The notes beneath the pieces were generated by a model that was not told where the DNA came from, searched no databases, and saw nothing but the letters and a program-made list of their open reading frames with translations. Shown here one piece after another: positions 15,301-24,576 of a DNA stretch of 52,906 nucleotides. A program made the translations under genes and the position numbers. Position 1 is the stretch's first letter. Every line of letters begins with the position of its first letter. Origin of the DNA: CAYMTN01 sp964393335 (GTDB lineage: Bacteria > Chloroflexota > Anaerolineae > Aggregatilineales > Aggregatilineaceae); the NCBI GenBank assembly GCA_964393335.1, contig CAYMTN010000004.1:1-52906 (forward strand). Reading direction: 5' to 3'.

Positions 15301-16470
15301 CACGATGATGTCCGATACGCCCACGTCCAGCAGTTTCATCGCGCTCGACACCAGGCACGCGTGCGCTTCTGGCACCGTCAGCCACTGGTCCGAGTCCACG
15401 CCGATGCAGAACGGCGGCGGTCCATCCGCACCGACCGCGTTCGCCACTTCGATCAACCCGCCGTTGCCCGTCTTGCCGCCCGCCGCAAACACGACGTCCG
15501 CATTCTGGTCCAACGCCTGCTTGGCTGTCGTCGCTCCCCATTCGGGGTCCGTGAACGCCTGGTCAATCGACCCCGGGTGATACGTCGATATGATGGTGAT
15601 GTCCGGGTTCACATACCGCGCCCCCGCCTCGTAGCCTTCCTTGAAGGCCACCACCGGCGGCACCTGGTCCGTGCCCAACACCGCCGCAATCGTGCCTGTC
15701 TGCGTCAGCCGTGCTGCCAGCACACCCGCCAGAAAGCCCGACTGATCCTCGTGGAACACCAGCCCGACCACGTTCGATACTGTCTCGGCCTGGAACTGGT
15801 CCACCCCGATGAACGTCACGTCCGGATACGTGACCGCTGCTTCGCTTGTCGCCACGCCCAACGCGTAACCCACCGTCACGATGATGTTGTAGTCGTTCTC
15901 GGCAAACTCCGCGATGTTGTCCGCGTAGTCGGCAGCGTCCTGCGTCTCGATGTAGTCCACCTTCGCGCCGCACGTCTCCGTTGCCAATACGCCTTCCCAG
16001 GAACTCTGGTTGAAGCTCTTGTCGTTGATCTGCCCAACATCCGTCACCAACCCGATCTTCAGGCCGCTCAGATCGTGCTGCGTGCAGTCGATCAGATCGG
16101 GCGCTTCGATGCCGGTTGGGGCCGCCGCAACTGCGGTCGGCTCGACTGTCGGTTCAACAGTGGGTTCAACCGTCGGTTCGACGGTTGGTTCTTGTGTCGG
16201 TTCAACCGTTGGTTCGACCGTCGGCTCGACTGTCGGCTCGACCGTTGGTTCAACCGTTGGCTCTACGGTCGGTTCAACCGTTGGCTCAACCGTTGGCTCA
16301 ACCGTTGGCTCTACGGTCGGTTCAACGGTCGGTTCAACCGTTGGCTCTTCCGTAGCGGTGGAGGTCGCTTCTTTTTTGTTATCGTCATTACCGCCACATG
16401 CGGCCAACGCCAGTACGGCGATCAGGGCAAAGACTAATAACAGCCCGATCAGACGTCTCCTCTTTGTCAT
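12382..16470 (-). CDS. Fused multi-domain substrate-binding lipoprotein: two BMP/PnrA domains plus two family-3 amino-acid-binding domains
   Basis: 1362 residues from the ATG at 16470 (GAGGAG upstream); the open frame runs 56 codons further but lacks a ribosome site. A lipoprotein signal ends at LALAAC (Cys25). Order: EPTV-repeat linker (about 41-115); BMP/PnrA-type domain (about 123-443, GLKIGLVTDVGQINDKSFNQ, family-typical); second EPTV linker (448-512); an identical second BMP domain (521-841); a Thr/Glu-rich linker; and two related SBP family-3 domains (about 886-1108 and 1127-1362, each with VGINAEYPPFE-type starts and VQAGTTGDI). BMP proteins usually bind nucleosides, family-3 domains amino acids. 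Only an amino-acid permease and ATPase follow, so the BMP domains have no obvious partner here. Confidence 0.9.
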   Translation of the reverse strand: MTKRRRLIGLLLVFALIAVLALAACGGNDDNKKEATSTATEEPTVEPTVEPTVEPTVEPTVEPTVEPTVEPTVEPTVEPTVEPTVEPTVEPTQEPTVEPTVEPTVEPTVEPTAVAAAPTGIEAPDLIDCTQHDLSGLKIGLVTDVGQINDKSFNQSSWEGVLATETCGAKVDYIETQDAADYADNIAEFAENDYNIIVTVGYALGVATSEAAVTYPDVTFIGVDQFQAETVSNVVGLVFHEDQSGFLAGVLAARLTQTGTIAAVLGTDQVPPVVAFKEGYEAGARYVNPDITIISTYHPGSIDQAFTDPEWGATTAKQALDQNADVVFAAGGKTGNGGLIEVANAVGADGPPPFCIGVDSDQWLTVPEAHACLVSSAMKLLDVGVSDIIVQTADGMVPAGNYYGKAALAPFHDLASDVPEDVQTELVDVAAQLADGSLSTGYGVAAAEPTVEPTVEPTVEPTVEPTVEPTVEPTVEPTVEPTVEPTVEPTVEPTVEPTVEPTVEPTVEPTVAPTEEVAMAAPDLIDCTQHDLSGLKIGLVTDVGQINDKSFNQSSWEGVLATETCGAKVDYIETQDAADYADNIAEFAENDYNIIVTVGYALGVATSEAAVTYPDVTFIGVDQFQAETVSNVVGLVFHEDQSGFLAGVLAARLTQTGTIAAVLGTDQVPPVVAFKEGYEAGARYVNPDITIISTYHPGSIDQAFTDPEWGATTAKQALDQNADVVFAAGGKTGNGGLIEVANAVGADGPPPFCIGVDSDQWLTVPEAHACLVSSAMKLLDVGVSDIIVQTADGMVPAGNYYGKAALAPFHDLASDVPEDVQTELVDVAAQLADGSLSTGYGVAAAEGEAEATPEATEEPMVEPTVEPTAEPEAMATEETETVAGQSDFGVIKVGTNAEYPPFEFVDENGNITGFDYDLMNEIASRAGFEIEWVNTRWDGIFVALQSGEFDAVASAATITPEREEIVDFSRPYFNAGQTIAVKKDRASEIQGPDDLAGLRVGVQAGTTGDILASELPGVEVVRYDEITLAFQALGTGDVDAVLNDGPVSAEIIANNPDLNAVLVGDPLSDEFYGIAVQPDEPQLLDAINQALEGIIADGTYAEIHLQWFGTQPSSMFMPASTGSAAPVSDLGVVTVGINAEYPPFESVDENGDIVGFDPDLMNAIAARAGFEINWVNTRWDGIFVALQSGEFDAVSSAATITAEREEIVDFSKPYFNAGQMIAVRKPDASTITTADDLAGRRVAVQAGTTGDILASELPGVEVVRYDEITLAFQALGTGDVDAVLNDGPVSAEIIANNPDLNAVLVGDPLSDEFYGIAVQPDEPQLLDAINQALDEIIADGTYREIHLKWFGVEPPSMFQPAM
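12471..12741. repeat. Perfect 271-bp repeat within the family-3 domains, copy A
   Basis: Identical by eye to 13197-13467 (offset 726 bp), covering the second half of each amino-acid-binding domain. Flanking parts of the two domains have diverged, so identity is patchy, as expected of gene conversion. Confidence 0.85.
13197..13467. repeat. Perfect 271-bp repeat within the family-3 domains, copy B
   Basis: Partner of 12471-12741. Immediately outside the block the two domains differ at many positions. Confidence 0.85.
13933..14910. repeat. Perfect 978-bp duplication (BMP domain), copy A
   Basis: Matches 15127-16104 at a constant offset of 1194 bp, ending sharply where the linkers begin. Translations in the coding frame and in other frames are the same for both copies, so identity is at the nucleotide level, third positions included. 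Confidence 0.9.
14939..15126. repeat. 12-bp-period minisatellite encoding an (EPTV)n linker
   Basis: About fifteen tandem Glu-Pro-Thr-Val codon quartets with varied synonymous codons, linking the two BMP domains. The synonymous variation indicates an older array than the perfect flanking duplication. Confidence 0.9.
15127..16104. repeat. Perfect 978-bp duplication (BMP domain), copy B
   Basis: Partner of 13933-14910; this is the N-terminal BMP domain of the lipoprotein. Confidence 0.9.
16137..16350. repeat. 12-bp-period minisatellite encoding the N-terminal (EPTV)n linker
   Basis: About eighteen Glu-Pro-Thr-Val units, with one Gln variant, just after the lipobox. It would act as a long extended tether between the lipid anchor and the first binding domain. 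Confidence 0.9.
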
Positions 16471-16552
16471 AGACTTTTTTCTCCTCGTTCTGCTTGTAAA
16501 ACTGTAGACTTTAAATGCCGGTGACGTACCAGGCAGGCTAGCGCCCTTAATA

Positions 16553-16580
16553 ATACTACGGACTGGCATAATTTTGTAAA
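16553..16580 (-). promoter_or_regulatory. Predicted promoter of the binding-protein/ABC operon
   Basis: TTTACA (16580-16575) and TAGTAT (16558-16553) with a 16-bp spacer on the minus strand. It gives a leader of about 76 nt before the lipoprotein ATG. Confidence 0.45.
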
Positions 16581-16647
16581 TTTGGTTCCTGTGCAAACCG
16601 CATAAACCAGATCGCCCGCCTAAGCGGAAAACGGGCAAATTCCGACA

Positions 16648-16675
16648 TTGAAAAGCGGCGAGTTTGTGTTATACT
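16648..16675 (+). promoter_or_regulatory. Promoter of tRNA-Lys
   Basis: TTGAAA (16648-16653) and TATACT (16670-16675), 16-bp spacer, about 16 bp upstream of the mature tRNA. Confidence 0.6.
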
Positions 16676-16691
16676 TGGCCGAGTTTCACCA

Positions 16692-16763
16692 GGGCGTGTA
16701 GCTCAATGGCAGAGCAGTGGCCTTTTAAGCCATTGGTTAGAGGTTCGAGTCCTCTCACGCTCA
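16692..16763 (+). tRNA. trnK: tRNA-Lys (anticodon TTT)
   Basis: A full cloverleaf of 72 nt: acceptor GGGCGTG/CACGCTC with one G-U pair, D stem GCTC/GAGC, anticodon stem GTGGC/GCCAT with loop CTTTTAA, T stem AGAGG/CCTCT with loop TTCGAGT and discriminator A. The 3' CCA is not encoded. The TTT anticodon reads AAA and AAG lysine codons. Confidence 0.96.
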
Positions 16764-16784
16764 TGCAGGCACTATACTTGGGGG

Positions 16785-16819
16785 GCGATCCATGCGTGGC
16801 GGATCGCTCTTTTCGTTTT
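16785..16819 (+). terminator. Terminator downstream of tRNA-Lys
   Basis: GCGATCC and GGATCGC form a 7-bp stem around a 9-nt loop, followed by TCTTTTCGTTTT. It separates the tRNA from the SH3b/serine-hydrolase gene. Confidence 0.65.
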
Positions 16820-16863
16820 AGCGGAGCGGGCAGCGGCCCGCGCACTCGACAGGCAGGCAGCGT

Positions 16864-18621
16864 ATGCACTCACGTTTATCACTCGCGCTTACCGGATTCG
16901 TGATTCTGGCGGTGGGGTGGCTGGCGGCGGCCCCGGCTATCGACGCGCTCAGTGGATCGCCGCAGGGTACACCCGCGCCGGAGGTCTACGCCGAAGCGAT
17001 CGGGCAGGCCATGTTACGCAGCGGGCCGGGCATTGATTACCAGCCGGTAGGTGAGATCACCACCGGAACGCGCTACCGCGTGCTGGCCCGCCATACCTAC
17101 GTCCCCTGGCTGCAACTCGACACGCCGGCGGGTGTAGCATGGGTGTACGCCGACCTGGTGACCGTCACCGGGGACCGCGCGCTGCTGCCGGTCGTCACCG
17201 GCTTCCCGCCGGTCGGCGAACCGACCGCCACGTTGCAGCCGACCCGAACGCCAACCGTCACCGGCCCTATCCCGCCCGGCACTGCCGCGCCGGTCCTGAC
17301 GGATACACCCGCTGCCACGCGTACCCTGGCTGCCAGCCCGACCCTGACCGGCCCAGTCGCCACCACGCTGGGCGAGGCCAACATCCGCTTTGGGCCGGAC
17401 CTACAGTATCCGATCATCACCAGAGCGCCAGCAGGAGCCAGCTTTCAGGTATTGGAGCGGCACGCGCTCTTTCCCTGGCTGCGCATCGCCCTGGCCGACT
17501 CCCCGACCGGCACCGGCTGGATTTTCCGCGATATCGTCGAGGTGACCGGCAACCTGTACGATGTACCAGTGACCAACGCCGAGCAGTTCAATTACCCGAC
17601 CCTGACGCCGACCCCGCCAACCGTCATCGTGGACGGCGCGCCCTGGGATACAGCCCCCCAGGCGGCGGGCGCGCTGGCTGCCACGCTGGGCAGCGCGATG
17701 CACAACTACCTGCTCCAGCAGAACTTCGTGCCCTACTCCGACCAGATGGCGTCTGTCTTCGTGCTGGACCTGGCGAGCGGCGATACCTTCACGCTCAACG
17801 GCGGCGTCGCTTACAGCGGCATGAGCCTGACCAAGATCGCGATCCTGACCGCGTTTTTCCAGCGGCACAGCGGGCCGCTTTCACGCGATGAGGCGTTTTT
17901 GATCGCGGATACGATGATGTGCAGCGAGAACATCACCACCAACCAACTACTCGCGTTGATCGGCGAGGGTGACAGCCAGCGCGGCGCGCAGCGCGTGACG
18001 GCCATGCTGCAAAACCTGGGGCTGCGCGGTACGTTCATCATGCGCGAATACCTGCTCGACCCCAACGGACCTGCGCCGACCGGATTCGGCACGCTGACGA
18101 CCGGCGCGGACCAGGACAGCGCCCGACCGGATGCGTATAACCAGGTGGTGCCGGAAGACCTGGGCTGGCTGCTGGCGGGCATCTACCAGTGCGCGTCGAA
18201 CGAAAGCGGCCTGTTGATGGAACGTTTCCCCAACGACTTCAACGCGTTGGAATGCCGCCAGATGCTCTACGCGATGGATGCCAACTCGATTGGCGTGTTC
18301 CTTGAGGCAGGCGTGCCCGCCGGGACGCGCGTGATCCACAAACACGGCTGGATCAACGATACGCATGGCGACGCCGGGATCGTGATCGGGCCAAACGGCG
18401 CGTACGTGTTCGTGGCGGTGCTCTACGGGCGCGACTGGCTCGAATTCGAGCGCTCGACCGCGATCATCGGCGAGCTATCGCGCCTGACGTGGAACACGCT
18501 CAACCCGGCCAACCCGGTCGCAGCCGTGGCCGAGCGCATCGTCCCGGCGGAATGCGATCCGTACAGCGGCCCGGCCATGACCGCGCTGCTGTCATCCAAT
18601 CTGCCGATGATCGGCCCGTAA
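16864..18621 (+). CDS. Secreted serine hydrolase (class A beta-lactamase-like) with two SH3b domains
   Basis: 585 residues. An N-terminal signal segment (LTGFVILAVGWLAAAPA) precedes two bacterial SH3 domains (about 43-102 and 164-230) that share the pattern G-x-A-x-x-R-x-GP and are joined by Thr/Pro-rich linkers. The C-terminal domain (about 276-560) carries the beta-lactamase/transpeptidase motifs: SLTK with Ser321 and Lys324, SEN at 354-356, and KHG at 493-495 in place of KTG. SH3b domains usually bind peptidoglycan, so this is probably a cell-wall-associated hydrolase or DD-peptidase-like protein rather than a true resistance enzyme. The glycosyltransferase gene starts 10 bp after its stop. 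Confidence 0.88.
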   Translation: MHSRLSLALTGFVILAVGWLAAAPAIDALSGSPQGTPAPEVYAEAIGQAMLRSGPGIDYQPVGEITTGTRYRVLARHTYVPWLQLDTPAGVAWVYADLVTVTGDRALLPVVTGFPPVGEPTATLQPTRTPTVTGPIPPGTAAPVLTDTPAATRTLAASPTLTGPVATTLGEANIRFGPDLQYPIITRAPAGASFQVLERHALFPWLRIALADSPTGTGWIFRDIVEVTGNLYDVPVTNAEQFNYPTLTPTPPTVIVDGAPWDTAPQAAGALAATLGSAMHNYLLQQNFVPYSDQMASVFVLDLASGDTFTLNGGVAYSGMSLTKIAILTAFFQRHSGPLSRDEAFLIADTMMCSENITTNQLLALIGEGDSQRGAQRVTAMLQNLGLRGTFIMREYLLDPNGPAPTGFGTLTTGADQDSARPDAYNQVVPEDLGWLLAGIYQCASNESGLLMERFPNDFNALECRQMLYAMDANSIGVFLEAGVPAGTRVIHKHGWINDTHGDAGIVIGPNGAYVFVAVLYGRDWLEFERSTAIIGELSRLTWNTLNPANPVAAVAERIVPAECDPYSGPAMTALLSSNLPMIGP

Positions 18622-18631
18622 AGGCGGCAGT

Positions 18632-19762
18632 ATGCGGATTCTGCTGGTCGAACCCTACGACACGGGATCGCACGGCGTGTGGATGCGCGGTTACCAGGCG
18701 CACAGCGCCCACGCCGTGCGCCTGCTGAGCCTGGAAGGGCAGTTCTGGCAGTGGCGCATGTTAGGCGGCGCGGTGACGCTGGCCGAGCGGTTCCGCGCGC
18801 TGGACGAAATACCCGACCTGATCGTCGCGTCGGACATGCTCGACCTGACGACGTTTTTGGCGCTGACGCGCCCGTTCACCGCGCAGATGCCGGTCGCGGT
18901 GTATTTCCACGAAAACCAGCTCACCTACCCGCCGGGGCCGCGCCAGAAGCTGCAAGAACATTACGCGTTTATCAACTACGCCAGCGCGCTGGCGGCGGAC
19001 GCGGTGTTCTTTAACAGCGCGTTTCACCGCCACATTTTCCTGGCGGAAGTGCCGCGCCTGCTCAAACACTACCCGGACCACACGAATCTGCACACCGTCG
19101 CGGCGCTGCACGCGCGCTGCGCCGTGCTGCCGGTCGGGCTGGACCTGCGCCGCTTCGACGCCCACCGCCCGACTGCGCCCCGTGACCCGACTCGCCCCCC
19201 GTTGATCGTGTGGAATCACAGGTGGGAATACGATAAGAATCCGAAAGCGTTTTTTAAGGCGCTGTACCGGCTGGCGGATGACGGCGTGCCGTTCGAGGTC
19301 GCGCTGGTGGGCGAAAACACGCGCCAGGACCCCGCCGAATTTGAGGCGGCGCGCGAGCGGTTAGGGGCGCGCGTGGTGCAGTACGGCTACCTGGAGTCGT
19401 TTGCCGACTACGCGCGGCTGTTGTGGGACGCGGACGCGGTGATCAGCACGTCCAACCAGGACTTTTTCGGGATCAGCGTGGTCGAGGCGATCTACTGCGG
19501 CTGCTGGCCAGTGCTGCCGGACCGGCTGAACTATCCCGCGCTGGTGCCGGAGGCGCTGCACGTTGACACGCTGTATCGCGGCCAGGCGGGCCTGCTGGAT
19601 GTGTTAGAGCGCGTGCTGCGCCGCTCGCGGGCGCGTGCGACCGATCCGGCAGCCGATCACGCCGCGTTACGCGCCCACGTCACGGCGTTCGACTGGGGGA
19701 TGCTCGCCCCACACTATGACGCAGCATTCGAGGCCGTGATCGCGCGGTTTGCCGGGACGTGA
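18632..19762 (+). CDS. DUF3524/GTDC1-like glycosyltransferase (tRNA-queuosine mannosyltransferase family)
   Basis: 376 residues, GT-B fold, normal length. The N-terminal domain begins MRILLVEPYDTGSHGVWMRG and has the family-typical YFHENQLTYP near residue 93, with a WQWRMLGGA segment earlier. The C-terminal donor domain has VWNHRWEYDKNPKAFF and the sugar-nucleotide-binding end DFFGISVVEAIYCGCWPVLP, with the family glutamate. In animals GTDC1 adds mannose to queuosine in tRNA-Asp. Whether bacterial members do the same is not shown by sequence; another acceptor is possible. No queuosine-synthesis gene is present in the window. It follows the SH3b gene at 10 bp. Confidence 0.85.
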   Translation: MRILLVEPYDTGSHGVWMRGYQAHSAHAVRLLSLEGQFWQWRMLGGAVTLAERFRALDEIPDLIVASDMLDLTTFLALTRPFTAQMPVAVYFHENQLTYPPGPRQKLQEHYAFINYASALAADAVFFNSAFHRHIFLAEVPRLLKHYPDHTNLHTVAALHARCAVLPVGLDLRRFDAHRPTAPRDPTRPPLIVWNHRWEYDKNPKAFFKALYRLADDGVPFEVALVGENTRQDPAEFEAARERLGARVVQYGYLESFADYARLLWDADAVISTSNQDFFGISVVEAIYCGCWPVLPDRLNYPALVPEALHVDTLYRGQAGLLDVLERVLRRSRARATDPAADHAALRAHVTAFDWGMLAPHYDAAFEAVIARFAGT

Positions 19763-19767
19763 TCTGG

Positions 19768-20274
19768 CTATGCCAGCGTGACCACGAGCGAATCACCCGC
19801 CAGCTCAACCGTGTAGGTGGTCAGCGGCGAATCCGCCGGGCCGGAAAGCACGGTCCCCGCGTAATCAAACGTCGAGCGGCTGATACTCGTGCAGCGCAGA
19901 TCACCTTTGTACGGATCGATTTTGCGGCTGCCGTGCGGGCACTTGTTGACGTAAACGTAATACGCGCCGTCCACGCCATGCACGATCAGCAGCGGCTCCG
20001 GCACGGACTCGGTATCGAGCTGCACGGCGCTGCCCGGCTCGGCCAGGTCAGGAATCCGGTCGAGAGCCAGCGTCAGCGTGTGATCGGCGTAGGTCCAGGC
20101 GTCGGGATCGTCGAGCAGCGGCGTATCGCTGATCCCAAGCAGTCGGTCGAACAAGTCGGTTTGCGTCTCGAGTACCACCCCGGCGACACCGCACGACGCC
20201 ACCGTGATTCCGGCGCAGCCACCGATCCGCAGCAGCGTGCGGCGTGATACTTTTTTGTTGAGCGTGTCCGTCAT
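19768..20274 (-). CDS. Tat-exported Rieske-like protein with an incomplete cluster-binding site
   Basis: 168 residues. The N-terminus has a twin-arginine motif (SRRTLLRI) followed by a hydrophobic segment, so export by the Tat pathway is likely. The C-terminal half resembles a Rieske domain: KCPHGSRKIDP provides the first Cys-x-His pair, but the second box reads RCTSISRSTFDYAG, where the Cys remains and the expected His is Ile, with an extra residue before FD. The DNA at this point is unambiguous. A normal [2Fe-2S] centre is therefore unlikely; the fold may be structural or bind something else. AAAGGGGG precedes the ATG. It is convergent with the glycosyltransferase. Confidence 0.75.
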   Translation of the reverse strand: MTDTLNKKVSRRTLLRIGGCAGITVASCGVAGVVLETQTDLFDRLLGISDTPLLDDPDAWTYADHTLTLALDRIPDLAEPGSAVQLDTESVPEPLLIVHGVDGAYYVYVNKCPHGSRKIDPYKGDLRCTSISRSTFDYAGTVLSGPADSPLTTYTVELAGDSLVVTLA

Positions 20275-20377
20275 GGAAAAACCCCCTTTGCGTGTGAAGA
20301 CGATCTATTTCATTGTACGGATGGGGCCGCGAATCGTCGCGCGCCGGGTACCAGTTCCCTGAATACGCCCCGGCGGT

Positions 20378-20818
20378 TTACTTCCGCACGATCAGCCACA
20401 CGCCCAGGAACAGCACGAGAATCCCAACCAGGCGTGTCAGGTCTATAGGGCGAGTGTCCGCACCCAGCCAGCCAAACTGGTCGGCGGCGGCGCTGACCAG
20501 CATCTGTCCGGCGAGGATGAGCGTCACGGTTGCCGCCACGCCGATGCGCGGGATGGCAAAACTGACCGCGCTGATCACGACCAGCCCAAAGCCACCCGCC
20601 AGCAGCGCGTACCAGGGCACGCTGCGCCACTGAGCCAGGTTGCCCCCGCTGTGCACCAACAGCGGCACCCCGATCAGAATCGCGCCGCCGATGTGAATGA
20701 TAAAAATGCTCTCCATCAGGCCGAGGCGGTCGCTCATCAGGCTGGAAAGCGGCCCTTGCAGCCCGACGGCGACCCCGCCCAGCAGCCCCATGATCACGAC
20801 CAGTAACAGTGTGGGCAT
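20378..20818 (-). CDS. DMT-superfamily transporter (YdcZ type)
   Basis: 146 residues with about five transmembrane helices. It starts MPTLLLVVIMGLLGGVAVGL followed by QGPL, and ends LVGILVLFLGVWLIV, typical of single-unit YdcZ/DMT_YdcZ proteins, which probably work as dimers; substrates are generally unknown. The ATG at 20818 is preferred over one six codons upstream because AAAGGT lies at proper distance. It starts 26 bp after the pcrA stop and is probably cotranscribed with it. Confidence 0.82.
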   Translation of the reverse strand: MPTLLLVVIMGLLGGVAVGLQGPLSSLMSDRLGLMESIFIIHIGGAILIGVPLLVHSGGNLAQWRSVPWYALLAGGFGLVVISAVSFAIPRIGVAATVTLILAGQMLVSAAADQFGWLGADTRPIDLTRLVGILVLFLGVWLIVRK

Positions 20819-20844
20819 CCCGGTACCTTTCGTCATGCTGGCGG

Positions 20845-23112
<2,268 letters not shown>

Positions 23113-23145
23113 CGCGTCCGCTCCTTTGTTCTGCTTACGGACGCT

Positions 23146-23151
23146 ATTGTA
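23146..23151 (-). promoter_or_regulatory. Predicted -10 element of pcrA
   Basis: TACAAT on the minus strand, with a leader of about 27 nt to the GTG start. TGGCAG is a weak -35 at 17 bp. Confidence 0.35.
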
Positions 23152-23344
23152 ACGGGCGAACGGATGCGCTGCCAGCGTGAGACTGTGGGTCCGATCAGCG
23201 CCGGGTTGCATGGAAACGCCCATCACCCCATAATGCGAGTCTATCGCCGCTCTCGTTGCTTCCTTATTCTCGTTCACCACACAGCAGCCCCATCGTTGTC
23301 GCGGCTCACCGACCGATAACATAGTGACCTGCAAGGAGACAATC

Positions 23345-24469
23345 ATGAGTTGGAGAAAAATCGTGGTCGTGCTGGTGATCGTCGTAGCGATCCTGCCCCT
23401 CCGCCCACTGGCCGCCCAGGAGCCGCCCGCCCTGCCCCTGGCGGAAAAAGGGCCGTTCGGCGTCGGCGTGGTGAGCCTGACGTTTACTGACGACAGCCGG
23501 GACGGGCGCAAGCTTGAAGCGTTAATCTGGTATCCCGCCGACGCGGGGAAATCGTCGTACATGATACCGTCCTACGAAGCAGCGCCCGATACCAGCGCTG
23601 CGCCGTATCCGCTGGTGTTTTATTCGCATTATTTAGGGGCCAACGCCAACGAGACATTTGGCATCGGGCCGCACCTGGCCTCGTATGGCTTCGTCGTCGC
23701 GTCGATCAATCACAATGATCCGGACCCGATGTGGCCCAATACGATTAACCGCCCGCTGGACATCCTATATGTGCTCAACGCCCTGGCCGATGCGCCGGAC
23801 ACGCTGGAGGGCATTATTGATACGGACACGGTGGGCGTCACCGGTTATTCGTATGGCGCGTTTACGACGGTGATGATGGCCGGAGCGCAGGTGACTCCCG
23901 CTGCCTTGCTGGACTGGTGCGCCGCCAACGACCCGCAAGGGCTGTCCGCACCAGCGCCGGATTACTCGATTCCAGGGTCGAACACCAGTTGCAAGGAATT
24001 TGGTGCACGGTGGGAGGAAGTCGTCGCGTATCGCAACCAATACCTTGAGCCGGTCGCCGAGGACGCCGTGTGGCCCACCATGACCGATGAGCGCATCCGT
24101 GCGGTGATGCCGATGGCTCCCTGCCGGAGTATGCTCTTCGGCGACGAGGGACTGGCGGCTGCCACGCGTCCCATCCTGATCGTCGGGTTTTCGGAGGATC
24201 AGACGTGCCCCTACGCGATGGACGCCGTGAACATCTACGAACACATGGGCGCAGACGACCTGAATATGCTCACGATGGTGGGCAGCGGCCACGAGACGAT
24301 CTTCGATGATGCCAACAATAAGCCGGTCAAGATGGCGCTGCTACACTTCACGACCGCATTTTTCGGGTACGAGCTGCAAGGCAAAGCGGACTACGCGCAG
24401 TACCTGACGGCGGAGTCCGTCGCGCCCTATGACTATCTTGCCTGGGGGCCGGTGGCGACGAGCGAATAA
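23345..24469 (+). CDS. Secreted alpha/beta hydrolase (dienelactone hydrolase/PAF-acetylhydrolase-like)
   Basis: 374 residues from the ATG at 23345, which has AAGGAGACAATC upstream. A Sec-type signal peptide (IVVVLVIVVAILPLRPLAAQ) precedes a mature alpha/beta hydrolase. The nucleophile elbow is GYSYG with Ser169; upstream is YPLVFYSHYLGANANE, resembling the oxyanion-hole strand of PAF-acetylhydrolase-like enzymes; the late segment GSGHETIFDD may contain the catalytic His. Two cysteines flank loops (DWCAAND, SNTSCKE). Substrates are unknown; an extracellular esterase or lipase is likely. It is divergent from pcrA and convergent with ftsK, with a dispersed hairpin element between. Confidence 0.8.
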   Translation: MSWRKIVVVLVIVVAILPLRPLAAQEPPALPLAEKGPFGVGVVSLTFTDDSRDGRKLEALIWYPADAGKSSYMIPSYEAAPDTSAAPYPLVFYSHYLGANANETFGIGPHLASYGFVVASINHNDPDPMWPNTINRPLDILYVLNALADAPDTLEGIIDTDTVGVTGYSYGAFTTVMMAGAQVTPAALLDWCAANDPQGLSAPAPDYSIPGSNTSCKEFGARWEEVVAYRNQYLEPVAEDAVWPTMTDERIRAVMPMAPCRSMLFGDEGLAAATRPILIVGFSEDQTCPYAMDAVNIYEHMGADDLNMLTMVGSGHETIFDDANNKPVKMALLHFTTAFFGYELQGKADYAQYLTAESVAPYDYLAWGPVATSE

Positions 24470-24522
24470 CCCTCTCCCGCCTTGCACACCGGGCAGCAGG
24501 GGGAAACACGATACGAGCAAAA

Positions 24523-24567
24523 TCCCCTCTCCTATGGAACATGGGAGAGGGGACTTAGGGGTGAGGG
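24523..24567. repeat. Dispersed palindromic element, copy 2
   Basis: A 45-bp copy of 9302-9347, differing in the loop and at one base beyond the hairpin. It begins 9 nt after the ftsK stop in ftsK orientation and sits in a convergent junction, as copy 1 does. The sequence just before each copy (CCCTC and CTCCCGCC stretches) is also loosely alike. Confidence 0.75.
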
Positions 24568-24576
24568 AGTTGCCGA

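Noticed and set aside
14939..16350. CRISPR-like tandem repeats
   Set aside because: The period is 12 bp, in frame, coding for EPTV with synonymous variation; there are no spacers and no cas genes.
12433..16437. Open frame of 1334 codons on the plus strand, antisense to the binding lipoprotein
   Set aside because: It mirrors the repeats of the real gene, has Arg/His-rich composition without any domain, and exists because GC-rich codon bias leaves the opposite frame open.
16864..18621. Beta-lactamase antibiotic-resistance gene
   Set aside because: SH3b domains, KHG in place of KTG and the chromosomal context point to a wall-associated hydrolase; resistance cannot be claimed.
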